A stretch of 64,000 nt of DNA. It comes from JANPPS01 sp964242575 (GTDB lineage Bacteria; Pseudomonadota; Alphaproteobacteria; Acetobacterales; Acetobacteraceae). The notes below the pieces were generated by a model that ran no database searches, was not told the DNA's origin, and saw nothing but the letters and a program-made list of their open reading frames with translations. The position numbers and the translations under genes were made by a program. Where the stretch lies: contig CAXTCN010000015.1 of assembly GCA_964242575.1 (NCBI GenBank), positions 4,235 through 68,234 of the forward strand. Direction: 5' to 3'. Positions 40,953-50,614 of the stretch are shown piece by piece (positions within the stretch are counted from its first letter, which is position 1; the number at the start of each line of letters is the position of its first letter).

Positions 40953-41391
40953 AAAGGCTGGGGATGTCGTCGAAGTTTGGACCGACGGCGGCTGCAAGCC
41001 CAACCCCGGCCCAGGCGGCTGGGCCGCCATCCTGCGCTTCGGCGCGCACGAGCGGGAGCTGACCGGCCGCGACCCCGCCACCACCAACAACCGCATGGAG
41101 CTGACCGCCGCCGCCGCCGCGTTGGAGGCCTTGACCCGGCCCTGCCGCGTGGTGCTGCATACCGATAGCGAGTACCTGCGCAACGGCGTGACCCGCTGGA
41201 GCACCGGCTGGGTCCGCCGCAACTGGCGCAACGCCTCCGGCGACCCAGTGGCGAACATGGACCTGTGGCGCCGGGTGCTGAACGCCGCCCGTCCGCACGA
41301 GATTGACTGGCGCTGGGTGCGCGGGCACGCAGGCGACGCGATGAACGAGCGGGCGGACGTGCTGGCGACGCGGGCGCGGGATGGGGTTTGA
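40942..41391 (+). CDS. rnhA: Ribonuclease HI
   Basis: It cleaves the RNA strand of RNA-DNA hybrids. The 149-aa length is typical. The DEDD catalytic residues are visible: D in VWTDGGCKPNPGPGGW, E in NNRMELTAA, D in HTDSEYLRNG and D in MNERADVLA, plus the WVRGHAG histidine. It overlaps thrB. Sequence composition changes sharply directly after its stop. Confidence 0.96.
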   Translation: MASEKAGDVVEVWTDGGCKPNPGPGGWAAILRFGAHERELTGRDPATTNNRMELTAAAAALEALTRPCRVVLHTDSEYLRNGVTRWSTGWVRRNWRNASGDPVANMDLWRRVLNAARPHEIDWRWVRGHAGDAMNERADVLATRARDGV

Positions 41392-41450
41392 ACTTACAAA
41401 ACCCTGCCACACAATAAAATTGAGTTCTGTGCATAGGTACTCGCAAAAGA

Positions 41451-41479
41451 TTGTTTTTTCTCACGGAAACGTGTATATT
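41451..41479 (+). promoter_or_regulatory. Sigma-70-like promoter in an AT-rich insert
   Basis: TTGTTT, a 17-base spacer and TATATT match the -35/-10 consensus with optimal spacing, in sharp contrast to the GC-rich surroundings. It points toward the unknown gene starting near 41576. Confidence 0.55.
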
Positions 41480-41575
41480 GCCATTATTGGTTTGAAACAG
41501 GCGTAAATGCCAACTGCGTTCGACAAAATCCGCACGTTTATCCGTCAGTGAGAACGCATTCTGCTTTCATATTAC

Positions 41576-42112
41576 TTGGAACTATTTTGGAGTGGGTTGG
41601 TGTCCGGTAAAATTAATTGGCAGAAGGGTCACGCCAAGAAAATGGCCATTAGAAATGGTGCAGAGCCAATCACGCAGGAGGATCGGACCATCATATCCGG
41701 GCGGTTGAACTCTTCTGGCGGTCTGCTCCGCCGAGTGCAAGACCGAACGTCGCACCCTATGTTGAATCCTGTAGGCCACGGGGTAAAGGAAACTGAAGAA
41801 GAGGCGCGGAGGGCCGTTCAGAGGATTGAAGCGGAGAAAGCGACAGACAAGCTTCTTCGCATAATCGCTCAGGCGAAAGCTGCCGAGCAACGGCAGAACC
41901 GTCAAAAAGAACCAGGCGGCATAAGGGGTGTGACAGCCTACATCTACTCTGCCGTACCCTTACAAGCCGATAAGGTGAGCCAAGTTATCCAGACAACTGG
42001 TCGCAAAACGACCGTTGTTCGCGTCGAGTACAAGTCCCCAGCGCGGGCGGCTGATAGAACTGCGCAGCCGCTAATCATCCATTCACCCGCACCCAGCCTC
42101 CTGAAACCGTAG
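41576..42112 (+). CDS. Unknown protein in an AT-rich, probably transferred segment
   Basis: The open frame gives 178 aa from a TTG; GTG near 41600 and ATG 41642 are alternative starts and no clear ribosome-binding site decides. The product is basic and hydrophilic: an N-terminal KKMAIRNGAEPITQEDRT, a charged helix (KETEEEARRAVQRIEAEKAT, then KLLRIIAQAKAAEQRQNRQK) and a C-terminal beta-like part (VTAYIYSAVPLQADKVSQVI). There are no membrane spans. Codon use is much more AT-rich than in all neighbours. The 3' end overlaps the convergent dehydrogenase by 38 bases. I do not recognise a family. Confidence 0.55.
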   Translation: MELFWSGLVSGKINWQKGHAKKMAIRNGAEPITQEDRTIISGRLNSSGGLLRRVQDRTSHPMLNPVGHGVKETEEEARRAVQRIEAEKATDKLLRIIAQAKAAEQRQNRQKEPGGIRGVTAYIYSAVPLQADKVSQVIQTTGRKTTVVRVEYKSPARAADRTAQPLIIHSPAPSLLKP

Positions 42113-43205
42113 ACTCCGCAATAGCATGGACGGTGCGCTCAATCGCCAGCCCCTTTGCAAACGACGTCGGCGGAGCAGCGCCACCCGTAATGGCGCGCAA
42201 AAGCTGCGCCGCCTCAGCCACTTTGAGGTCATTGAAACCCAGCCCATGACCCGGCGCAGGGCAGAACCGGCCGTATGGCGGGTGCAGCGGCCCGGTCAGG
42301 ATGGTGCGGAAGCCGCGGGTCGCCGCCGGGCCGTCCGCCTCGAACAGCAGCAGCTCGTTCATGCGTTCCTGGTCGAACGCCAGCGTGCCGTGCGTGCCGT
42401 GCACCTCCCAGGCCAGGCGGTTCTTGCGGCCCCAGGCCACCCGGCTGCTCGACAACGTGCCGCTCGCGCCACTAGCGAAGCGCACGAGGGCGGACGCCGC
42501 GTCCTCGTTCTCCACCGGGCGGGATTTGTCCGGCGCGCCTTGCAGCGAGCGGGTGGGGTGCACGGTCTCCATGTCGCCGCAGACGCGCAGGACCGGGCCG
42601 GCCAGCATCTGCGCCACGCTCACCAGATGACACATGAGGTCGGCCAGCACGCCCAGCCCGGCCTCGGCCCGGCGGTAACGCCAGGACCACGGCAGCGCGG
42701 GGTCGGCGGAGTAGTCCTCGTCCATCACGCCGCGGAACTGCGCTACCCGGCCGACCGTGCCGGACCGGATCAGCCGCGCCGCGTGCTCGACGGCGGGGTT
42801 GCGCAGGTAATTGTAGCCGAGCGCCGCCACGCCGGGAGCGTCCGCCGCCGCCGAAGCCATCGCCTCCGCGTCGGCCAGCGTCAGCGCCATCGGCTTCTCG
42901 CACCAGACATGCTTGCCCGCCCCGAGCGCCGCCAGCGCGACCTCCTTGTGCATAGCGTTGGGCAGGGTGATGGACATGACCGCGACCGCCGGGTCGGCCA
43001 CCACTTCGCGCCAGTCGGCGACGGCACGCGCGAAGCCGAACCGCTCCGCCGCCCGGGACGCCGCGCCCGCGTCGGCGTCGCACACCACGGCCAGCTCGGG
43101 CAGCGGCACGTCGTCGAACACCGCGCCCACCGCGCGCCAGGCAAGGGCGTGGCAGCGCCCCATGAAGCCGGTGCCGATGACGCCGACGCCGATCCGGTCT
43201 GGCAT
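42075..43205 (-). CDS. Gfo/Idh/MocA family oxidoreductase, probable inositol-pathway dehydrogenase
   Basis: The 376-aa protein has an N-terminal Rossmann domain (RIGVGVIGTGFMGRCHALAW), the family EKP motif (HVWCEKPMALTLADAEAM, near 97) and the C-terminal alpha/beta domain with LADLMCHLVS. Members include IolG, IolX and IolW, which oxidise inositols. As the last gene of the iol cluster it is a good candidate for the inositol dehydrogenase step or an isomer-specific variant. The start is ATG 43205 or GTG 43214; the latter overlaps the iolB stop (GTGA). Its end overlaps the AT-rich gene. Confidence 0.85.
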   Translation of the reverse strand: MPDRIGVGVIGTGFMGRCHALAWRAVGAVFDDVPLPELAVVCDADAGAASRAAERFGFARAVADWREVVADPAVAVMSITLPNAMHKEVALAALGAGKHVWCEKPMALTLADAEAMASAAADAPGVAALGYNYLRNPAVEHAARLIRSGTVGRVAQFRGVMDEDYSADPALPWSWRYRRAEAGLGVLADLMCHLVSVAQMLAGPVLRVCGDMETVHPTRSLQGAPDKSRPVENEDAASALVRFASGASGTLSSSRVAWGRKNRLAWEVHGTHGTLAFDQERMNELLLFEADGPAATRGFRTILTGPLHPPYGRFCPAPGHGLGFNDLKVAEAAQLLRAITGGAAPPTSFAKGLAIERTVHAIAESTVSGGWVRVNG

Positions 43206-43210
43206 GTCTG

Positions 43211-44008
43211 TCACCAACCCAGGAACGCGTGCTCCGGGGCAACGGTGAACCGCCACTCGCGCACCGGGCCGGCCATGACGTTCAGGTAAAACAGGTCGAA
43301 CCCGTGCGGCGCGCCGACCGGATGGTAGCCGCGCGGCACTAGCACCACGTCGCGGTCACCGACAGCCATCGTCTCGTCCAGGGAGCGGTCATCGGTATAG
43401 ACCCGCTGCACGGCAAACCCATCGGGATGCGCCAGCCGGTGGTAGTAGGTTTCCTCCAGGTAGGTCTCACGCGGCGGGTCGTCCACGTCGTGCTTGTGCG
43501 GCGGGTAGCTGGACCAGTGGCCGCCCGGCGTCACGACCTCCACCACCAGCAACGTCTCGGCCACGCCGGTGTCGGGCAGGATGTTGCGGACATGGCGGGT
43601 GTTGGTCCCGGCGCCGCGGGTTTCCTGACCCACGTCGCCGGGGGCGATCAGTCGCGCCGGGAGGCCGCCCTTGCCCGGCGAGGTGCAGACCGCCAGCTCG
43701 CACCCGTCCGCCGCGGCGCGCACGTCCCATGGCGCGCCGGCCGGCACGTACACCGACCATGGGCTGCCCTCGAACGGGGAGCTGCGCCCGCCGATCTCGC
43801 CGAAATCCTGGCCGTCCGCGCGCACCGCGGCGTGGCCGGACATCAGCACCAGACAGGTTTCGCGGCCTGCCTCGTGCCGCGTGGCCGCCTGGCCCGGCGC
43901 AAGGTCCAGCACCTCGAACCCGACATAGCGCCAGCCCGCGTTCTCCGGCGTGATGCGGTGGACCACGCCATCCGTGCCGCGCGCCGGGCGTCGCAGCAGA
44001 CCGCTCAC
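43211..44008 (-). CDS. iolB: 5-deoxy-glucuronate isomerase
   Basis: IolB converts 5-deoxy-glucuronate to 2-deoxy-5-keto-gluconate in myo-inositol breakdown. The 265-aa bicupin shows the metal-binding block YPPHKHDVDDPPRETYLEET and the downstream GYHPVGAPHGFDLFYLNVM. It starts at GTG 44008 in GTGA overlap with iolE and lies in the iolC-D-E-B order. Confidence 0.93.
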   Translation of the reverse strand: MSGLLRRPARGTDGVVHRITPENAGWRYVGFEVLDLAPGQAATRHEAGRETCLVLMSGHAAVRADGQDFGEIGGRSSPFEGSPWSVYVPAGAPWDVRAAADGCELAVCTSPGKGGLPARLIAPGDVGQETRGAGTNTRHVRNILPDTGVAETLLVVEVVTPGGHWSSYPPHKHDVDDPPRETYLEETYYHRLAHPDGFAVQRVYTDDRSLDETMAVGDRDVVLVPRGYHPVGAPHGFDLFYLNVMAGPVREWRFTVAPEHAFLGW

Positions 44009-44898
44009 GCCGCCTGCCTCAACCCGGCATCCGAGAGGCAGCGGCGCAGGTTGGCATAGCCCATGCGCGCATACGTCAGCGGGTTGGCGCGCGCCGGGTC
44101 CTGTTCCGCCTCGATCACCACCCAGCCCACATAGCCCGGCAGCGCCCGGAACACCGCCGGGTAGTCCACCGCCCCGTCGCCCGGCACGGTGTACACGCCC
44201 TCGACCACGGCGCGCAGGAAGCTCCAGTCCTCCGCCTGCGCGCGGGCCATCACCTCTGGGCGCACGTCCTTGGCGTGGACGTGGAAGATGCGCTCCCGGT
44301 AGCGAGCCGCGAGCGCCGCCGGGTCGGCCCCGCCCCAGGTGGCATGGCCGGTGTCCAGCAACAGGCCGACCGAGGGGCCGGTCGCGGCCATCAGGGCGTG
44401 GATGTCGTCCGCGTCCTGCACCACGGTGCCCATGTGGTGGTGGTAAACCAGGCGCACGCCCTCGTGGAGCGTCGCGTCGGCGACGGCGGTCATGCGGGCG
44501 CCGAACCCGGCCCACTCGTCCCGGCCCAGCACGGGGCGGCGCGACAGCGGCTGGCCCATGTCGCCGTGAATGGCGTTGCTGGTCTCGGCGAACACCAGGA
44601 CGGACGACCCCATCGCCTTCAACAGGTCAAGATGCGGGCGGAGCGCGGCCAGCTCCGTGTCCGCGTCGCGCCGCAGCAGCGCGGCCGAGTGCCAGCCCGA
44701 AACGCAGGCCATGCCGTACGGATCGAGCGCGGTCCGCAGCGCCGCCGGGTCGCGGGGGAACTTGTGGCCCAGCTCCATGCCCTCGAAGCCAACGTCCCGG
44801 GCTTCGGCCAGGCAGGTCTCCAGCGGGGTGTCGCCGCCCAGCGCGCGCATGTCGTCGTTGGACCAGCCGATTGGGTTCGCGCCGATGCGGATCGTCAT
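44005..44898 (-). CDS. iolE: myo-inosose-2 dehydratase
   Basis: IolE dehydrates 2-keto-myo-inositol to 3D-trihydroxycyclohexane-dione. The 297-aa TIM-barrel protein has IGANPIGWSNDDMRALGGDT at the N-terminus and the metal-ligand blocks LVYHHHMGTVVQ, LLLDTGHATWGG and FHVHAKDVRPEV. The start ATG 44898 lies four bases after the iolD stop. Confidence 0.93.
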   Translation of the reverse strand: MTIRIGANPIGWSNDDMRALGGDTPLETCLAEARDVGFEGMELGHKFPRDPAALRTALDPYGMACVSGWHSAALLRRDADTELAALRPHLDLLKAMGSSVLVFAETSNAIHGDMGQPLSRRPVLGRDEWAGFGARMTAVADATLHEGVRLVYHHHMGTVVQDADDIHALMAATGPSVGLLLDTGHATWGGADPAALAARYRERIFHVHAKDVRPEVMARAQAEDWSFLRAVVEGVYTVPGDGAVDYPAVFRALPGYVGWVVIEAEQDPARANPLTYARMGYANLRRCLSDAGLRQAA

Positions 44899-44902
44899 GT
44901 GC

Positions 44903-46757
44903 TTAGTCTCCGAGGTGCTGCCGCGCCATCGCGGCCTCGTACTGCTCACGTGCCGCGCGCACCTCCGGCCGGGCCGAGACTTCGGGCACCGCCACGTCCC
45001 ACCAGTGGCCGCCCGCGTCGGTGGTGGGCGCCGGGTCGGTGCGGATCGCCACCACGGCGGTGCGCGGGCAGGCGCGGGCGCGCTCCAGCGCCGCGGGCAG
45101 GTCCGCGAGGCCGTCCACCCAGGCAGCGTCCGCGCCCAGGCTGCGCGCATGGGCGGCGAAGTCCACCGCCGGCAGCGTCTCGTGCGCAGCGTCGCGCAGC
45201 AGGTTGTTGAAGCCTGCGCCGCCGGTCGCGCGCTGCAACCGGTCGATGCAGCCGTAGCCGCCGTTGTCCAGCACCACGATGACCAGCTTCCGGCCCAGCA
45301 TCACCGAGGTGGCGATCTCGGAGTTCAGCATGAGGTAGGACCCATCGCCGACCAGCACGAACACCTCGCGCGAGGGCTCCGCCATCTTGACGCCGAGGCC
45401 GCCGGCAATCTCGTAGCCCATGCAGGAGTAGCCGTACTTCCATGTGGTAGCCGCCGGGCTGCGCGGCCTGCCAATGCTTGTGCAGTTCGCCCGGCAATCC
45501 CCCGGCCGCGCACACCACCACGTCGGACGGATGCGCCTGGCGCTGCACCACGCCAATCACCTGCGCGTCGGACGGCAGCACGGCGTTGGTCGGCGCGGTG
45601 TACGGCATGACCGCCTGCTGCCAGGCCCGCTTCTCGGCGTGGGCGCGGCTGGTCCAGGCGTCCGGCGCGCGCCATCCGTCCAGCGCATCCCCCAGCGCCG
45701 CCAGCCCAGCGCGCGCGTCCGCCACCAACGGCTGGGCCGAGTGCTTCATGGCGTCGAACGGCTGCGCGTTCAGCCCAACGATGCGCCGCCCGTCGCCTTG
45801 GAACAGCGCCCAGGACCCGGTGGTGAAGTCCTGCAACCGCGTGCCCACCGCGAGCACGAGGTCCGCCTCGGTCGCCAGCGCGTTGGCCGCCGCGGTGCCG
45901 GTCACGCCGATGGCGCCCATGTTGAGCGGGTGCGCGTCCGGCAGGGCAGACTTCCCGGCCTGGGTCTCGCCGAGCGGCAGGCCGTGCGCCTCGCAGAACT
46001 GGCGCAGCGCGTCCTCGGCCTCGGAGTACAGCACGCCGCCGCCCGCAATCACGAACGGCTTCCGCGCGGCGCGCAGCAGGCCGGCCGCGGCGTGCAATTC
46101 GTCCTCGTCCGGGCGGGCACGGCGCGGCGTCCACAGCCGCGGCTCGAACAGGCTGGCTGGGTAGTCGTACGCCTCCGCCTGCACGTCCTGGCACAACCCC
46201 AGCGTGACGGGACCGCACTCGGTCGGGTCGGTCATGACCTGCATGGCGCGGGCGAAGGCGGGAATGAGCTGTTCGGGCCGCATAAGGCGGTCGAAGTAGC
46301 GGGATACTGGGCGCAGGCAGTCATTGGCCGACACCGTGCCGTCGCCCCAGTCCTCGACCTGTTGCAGCACGGGGTCCGAGCGGCGGCCCGCGAACACGTC
46401 GCCCGGCAACAGCAGCAGCGGCAGCCGGTTGACGTGGGCCACGGCGGCAGCGGTGACCAAGTTGGTGGCGCCCGGCCCAATCGAGGTGGTGCAGGCCATC
46501 GCGCGCCGCCGCCGGCTTGCCTTGGCATACGCGACGGCGGCGTGGGCCATCGCCTGCTCGTTATGGGCGCGGTAGGTCGGCAGGGCGTCGCGCGCGCCGT
46601 GCAGCGCCTCGCCCATGCCCGCGACGTTGCCGTGGCCGAAAATGGCCCAGACGCCGCCGAAGAACGGCTGCTCCAGCCCAGCGAACACCGTGCGTTGCGC
46701 GGCCATCGCGCGGACCAGCGCCTGCGCCATCGTCAGGCGCACCGTGCTACGCGGCAT
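44903..46757 (-). pseudogene. iolD: 3D-(3,5/4)-trihydroxycyclohexane-1,2-dione acylhydrolase, single-base frameshift
   Basis: IolD is the TPP-dependent hydrolase of the inositol pathway. The upstream part (46757 to about 45440) has the TPP-enzyme N-terminal domain with the catalytic Glu region (PTYRAHNEQAMAHAAVAYAK) and the central domain. The C-terminal TPP-binding part (GDGSYLMLNSEIATS, VVLDNGGYGCID) continues in another frame. At 45434-45440 the coding strand reads ATG GAA GTA CGG where ATG GAG TAC GGC is expected, so one extra A is present. Removing it gives 617 aa, the normal length. It is either a real frameshift or a sequence error. Upstream and downstream iol genes are intact. Confidence 0.88.
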
Positions 46758-48663
46758 CGGCGCGGCCCACGGCTTGCCAGGCGTCGTCCAGTTGGGCGAA
46801 GCGCCGGGCCATCTCGGCGGTGGCCTCCGCGTCGCTGATGCGCCCCGCGAGCCAGGCCTGCGCGGGTTCCGCGAAAATCGTGCGGCCCACCGCGAAGCCG
46901 CGCACCAGGCTTTCCCCGGCGGCGGCGGCGAACGCGCGCACCAAATCATCCAGTGGCGCGTCCAGGCCCAGCATGACGATGCCCCGGCAATGCGGGTCGC
47001 GGGCGCGGACCGTGTCGCCGATGTTGGCCCAGGCGCGCGCGCTCGGTTGCGTTTCCAGCTTCCACCAGTCCGGGCGGATGCCGAGGTCGTACAGCCGCCC
47101 GACCACGCGGGCCACCGTGTCGTCCTCCAGCGTGCCGTGCTTGCCGGCGATGATCTCCACCAGCATCTCGCGCCCCACCGTGCGGCAGGCGTCGTTCAGG
47201 CGCAGCAACTCGCGCTCCTGGCGCACGCGCAGGTCCTCGGGGTCGTCAGGGTGGTAGAAGCACAGGCACTTCACGATCTGCCACACCGGCCACTCACTGA
47301 GGTGCGCGCCAAGGCTCGGCGTCTCGAAGTCGAGCGGGCGGGAGCCGGGGCGCTCCACCGGGCGAGCCACCCACAGCTCGGGGTGCCCAGCGACGCGGAA
47401 CAGCGCGGCTCGGCCATGGGTGCCGTCCAGCAGCATCCCATAGCCCGGCCGTCCGGCGGAGACGCGCAGCGCCGCGTCCACCGCAAGCTCCTTGAACGCC
47501 GCGATCCGCTCGCGCGGCGCGCCGGCCGCGTCCGCCATGGCCTCCAACTGGGCGCGGTGGTCAATCGCCAGCGCCACGACGGCGCCGGACGCTGGCCGGC
47601 GGGTGGTGGCGCGGTGCAGGTGGTTCAGTTCCGCATCCAGCCGCACGGCGCGGTGCGGGCTGCCGTGCTGCACGAAGCGCTGCATCTCAGTGAACGAGGG
47701 GTACTCGGGCGAGCACAGCAGGCGGGACACCGCGAGCGCCCCGCAGGCGTTCGCCCAGGTGCAGCACGTCAGGAGCGGTTCGTCCCGCAGCCAGCCGCGC
47801 AGGAAGCCGGACAGGAACGCGTCGCCCGCGCCGAGCACGTTGTACACCTCGACCGGGAAGCCCGGCCCGGACACGCCGTCCTCTAAGTGCCGCGGGACCG
47901 CCCCGGGCGCGAACGCGACGCAGCCCATGGCACCGCGCTTGCACACGATGGCGGCGCCAGGCACGGCGGCGCGGATACGGCGGACGGCCTCAAGCGTGTC
48001 CTCGCTGCCGCCCGCGACGTGCAATTCCTCCTCCGTGCCGACGATCAGGTCGCACAGCGGCAGCACGGGCGCGAGCCGGGCGGTGACGGCGCCAGAGCGC
48101 ACATAGCGGCTTTCGCCCGCGCTGTGCCCGGCCAGGCCCCACAGGTTGGGGCGGTAGTCCACATCCAGGATCACCCGGCGCCCATGCTGCTTCGCGGCCC
48201 GCATCGCCTTGGTTTGTGCGGCGGCGGTGTTGTCCTTCGCGAAGTGCGTGCCGGTGACCAGCACCGCGCTGGCGGAGGCGATGAACGCCTCGTCCACGTC
48301 GCCCTCATCCAATGCGCCGTCGGCGCAGTTGTCGCGGTAGAAGATAAGCGGGGACGACTGCTCGTCGCGCACGCTCAGCAGCACGAGGGACGTAAGGCGC
48401 TCCTTGTCCGTGCGCACGCCATCCAGCGCCACGCCCTCGCGCGTGAGCTGTTCGCGGATGAACCGGCCCATCGCCTCGTCGCCGACCCGGGTGATGACGC
48501 CGGAGCGCAGGCCGAGGCGGGCGGTGCCGATGGCGATGTTGGTGGGACAGCCGCCGACCGCCTTGGTGAAGGTGCCGATGTCCTCCAGGCGCGAGCCGAT
48601 TTGTTCCCCGTACAGGTCCACCGAGGAACGGCCGATGGTGATAAGGTCCAACGGGGCGGTCAT
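46747..48663 (-). CDS. iolC: Bifunctional 5-dehydro-2-deoxygluconokinase / DUF2090 aldolase-like protein
   Basis: The 638-aa fusion has an N-terminal PfkB kinase (about 1-325: TIGRSSVDLYGEQIGSRLED, GGCPTNIAIGTARLG, and the catalytic NVLGAGDAFLSGFLRG) that phosphorylates 2-deoxy-5-keto-gluconate. The C-terminal DUF2090 domain (about 340-630: VVALAIDHRAQLEAMAD, GMLLDGTHGRAALF, and WWKLETQPS) has a TIM-barrel aldolase character and is thought to replace IolJ. It overlaps iolR (ATGA) and iolD. Confidence 0.93.
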   Translation of the reverse strand: MTAPLDLITIGRSSVDLYGEQIGSRLEDIGTFTKAVGGCPTNIAIGTARLGLRSGVITRVGDEAMGRFIREQLTREGVALDGVRTDKERLTSLVLLSVRDEQSSPLIFYRDNCADGALDEGDVDEAFIASASAVLVTGTHFAKDNTAAAQTKAMRAAKQHGRRVILDVDYRPNLWGLAGHSAGESRYVRSGAVTARLAPVLPLCDLIVGTEEELHVAGGSEDTLEAVRRIRAAVPGAAIVCKRGAMGCVAFAPGAVPRHLEDGVSGPGFPVEVYNVLGAGDAFLSGFLRGWLRDEPLLTCCTWANACGALAVSRLLCSPEYPSFTEMQRFVQHGSPHRAVRLDAELNHLHRATTRRPASGAVVALAIDHRAQLEAMADAAGAPRERIAAFKELAVDAALRVSAGRPGYGMLLDGTHGRAALFRVAGHPELWVARPVERPGSRPLDFETPSLGAHLSEWPVWQIVKCLCFYHPDDPEDLRVRQERELLRLNDACRTVGREMLVEIIAGKHGTLEDDTVARVVGRLYDLGIRPDWWKLETQPSARAWANIGDTVRARDPHCRGIVMLGLDAPLDDLVRAFAAAAGESLVRGFAVGRTIFAEPAQAWLAGRISDAEATAEMARRFAQLDDAWQAVGRADAA

Positions 48664-49553
48664 GGCCCGGTCTCCAACTTGGCGTTTAAAGTTCCAGAAC
48701 CCTCGCGCCGCTCAGCCACGGCGATGGCCAGCGTCATGGCAAGCGCGAAGGTGCCGGCCAGCAGGCGGAACGCGGCATGGTCGGCCTCCGCCACCTCCAG
48801 CCAAACCGTGGCGACCTGGGCCAGCGGCGAGAACACGCTGTCGGTGACCGCCACCACGGGCACGCCGCGCTGGGCGGTGCGGGTGGCGAGGTCGAGCGTG
48901 ACCGGCGCGTAGGGCGTGAACGAGATCGCGAGCACGGCGTCGTCGGTGGGGATCAGGTCCGCCAGCTCCGGCACCGGTCCGCCTGTTTGGTCCAGCAACT
49001 GGCACGCGACCCCGAGCTTGCGCAGCGCATACGCCAACCCGGCGGCGGCGGGGAACGAACGCCGGGCGCCGATCAGGTGGATGGTGCGCGCCGCCGCCAG
49101 CACCGCCACCGCGCGCTCCAGGTCAGCCAGGTCCACGGTGTCGCGCATCCGGGTGGCCGACAACGCCGACGCCTCGGCGAAGCCAGTCAACAGCGCCGCC
49201 AGCCGGTCCCCGGTCCCGTTGGACGAAGGCGCGTTGCGCAGCGCCTTGAGCCGCTCCCGGTAGTCCGGCCAACGCTCGCGGGCGTGGGCGCGGAACACCG
49301 CCTGCAGGTCCGAGAACCCGGCGTAACCCAGCGCCTGCGCGAACCGCACCAACGCCGAGGGCTGCACCTGCGCCGCCCGGGCGACCTCGGCGATAGTGCC
49401 GAACGCGATGTCCTGCGGGTGCATGAGCGCGAACTCGGCCGCTTGGACCAGGCGCTTGGGCAACTGGCCGCGCCGCCGGGCAATCAGGTCATGCAGCGCG
49501 CCGAGGTCGCGGGGCAGGGTGCTGTCGTTCGCCGCGGCCAGGGCCGTGCTCAT
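48660..49553 (-). CDS. iolR: RpiR/MurR-family transcriptional regulator of the inositol locus
   Basis: The 297-aa protein has an N-terminal RpiR helix-turn-helix (about 20-95: MHPQDIAFGTIAEVARAAQV, PSALVRFAQALGYAGFSDLQ) and a C-terminal SIS sugar-phosphate-binding domain (about 130-270: RTIHLIGARRSFPAAAGLAY, AVLAISFTPYAPVTLDLA). RpiR-type IolR proteins repress inositol genes until a pathway sugar phosphate binds. It lies inside the operon between the transporter and the catabolic genes. Confidence 0.88.
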   Translation of the reverse strand: MSTALAAANDSTLPRDLGALHDLIARRRGQLPKRLVQAAEFALMHPQDIAFGTIAEVARAAQVQPSALVRFAQALGYAGFSDLQAVFRAHARERWPDYRERLKALRNAPSSNGTGDRLAALLTGFAEASALSATRMRDTVDLADLERAVAVLAAARTIHLIGARRSFPAAAGLAYALRKLGVACQLLDQTGGPVPELADLIPTDDAVLAISFTPYAPVTLDLATRTAQRGVPVVAVTDSVFSPLAQVATVWLEVAEADHAAFRLLAGTFALAMTLAIAVAERREGSGTLNAKLETGP

Positions 49554-49563
49554 CGAACCCGTC

Positions 49564-50586
49564 TCATGCGGTCCGGCGTCCGCGCCGGCGATACTGGTCC
49601 GCCATCACGGCCGCGATGATGATAAGGCCTTTCACGATGTCCTGGATATACGCGTCCACGCCCAGGAACGTGAAGCCGCTGGTCATGACGCCCAGGATCA
49701 GCGTGCCGACCACGGTGCCGGTGATGCGCCCCACGCCGCCGGACAGGCTCGTGCCGCCGATCACCGCCGCCGCGATGGCGTCCAGCTCGTACGACATGCC
49801 CATGCCGGCCTGCCCGCTGGTGGCGCGCGCGGCGGTGATGATGCCGCCCAGCCCCGCCAGCACGCCGGCCACGATGTAGACGAAAATCAGGTGCCGGTTC
49901 ACGTCGATGCCGGACACCCGCGCCGCCTGCATGTTGCCGCCGATGGCGTAGGTGTACTTGCCATAGCGCGTGTAGCGCAGCGCCACGTGGAACACCGCCG
50001 CCACCGCAATAAAGATCAGCACCGGGTTGGCGCCGCTGCCGATGGAGGTGAACCCGTCCTCCAACATGCTGACCGGCTGGCCGTGCGTGTAGAACCGCGC
50101 CAGCCCGCGCGCCGTCACCATCATGCCGAGCGTCGCGATGAACGGCGGCAGGCGGCCGAACGTAATCAGCGTGCCGTTGATGGCGCCGATGATCCCCCCC
50201 ACCGCGAGCCCGGCCAGCACCGGCACCACGACCGGCATGCCGGTGAGCGACGGGAACACCGCCCGCGCATAGCCCGCCTCCTGCGCGAGGCTCGCGGCCA
50301 CCATGGCGGACAGCGCTACCACCGAGCCGGACGACAGGTCGATGCCGCCGGTGATGATCACCTGGGTCACGCCCACCGCCAGCAGCCCGATGGTCGAGAC
50401 CTGCAAGATGATAATCAGCAGGCGCTGCGGGTTGCCGAGGAAGCTCTGGCCGCGCAGCGACCAGCCCAGGACCTCGAAAATCAGCGCCATCCCGACCAGC
50501 ACCAGGATGATGCTGACCTCGACCGGCAGCTTGCGGCGGCGTGCGGCCGGCTTGGCGATGGCGGCGGCCTCGGCGATGGCTGTCAT
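49564..50586 (-). CDS. Inositol/ribose-type ABC transporter permease (CUT2)
   Basis: The 340-aa membrane protein of the RbsC/BPD_transp_2 family has about 9-10 spans and the motifs TGGIDLSSGSVVALSAM, TRYGKYTYAIGGNMQAARVS and VIGGTSLSGGVGRI. GGGGGAG lies just before ATG 50586. It lies between the ATPase and iolR, with only 10 bases before iolR. Inositol as substrate is inferred from context. Confidence 0.92.
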   Translation of the reverse strand: MTAIAEAAAIAKPAARRRKLPVEVSIILVLVGMALIFEVLGWSLRGQSFLGNPQRLLIIILQVSTIGLLAVGVTQVIITGGIDLSSGSVVALSAMVAASLAQEAGYARAVFPSLTGMPVVVPVLAGLAVGGIIGAINGTLITFGRLPPFIATLGMMVTARGLARFYTHGQPVSMLEDGFTSIGSGANPVLIFIAVAAVFHVALRYTRYGKYTYAIGGNMQAARVSGIDVNRHLIFVYIVAGVLAGLGGIITAARATSGQAGMGMSYELDAIAAAVIGGTSLSGGVGRITGTVVGTLILGVMTSGFTFLGVDAYIQDIVKGLIIIAAVMADQYRRRGRRTA

Positions 50587-50614
50587 TGGCGTGCTCCCCC
50601 CTCGTGCGGCCGCG

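Noticed and set aside
45444..46838. 464-codon plus-strand open frame opposite iolD
   Set aside because: It is the antisense shadow of iolD in GC-rich DNA; the composition is Arg/Val/Gln/His-rich with no motif, while the opposite strand encodes clear IolD domains.
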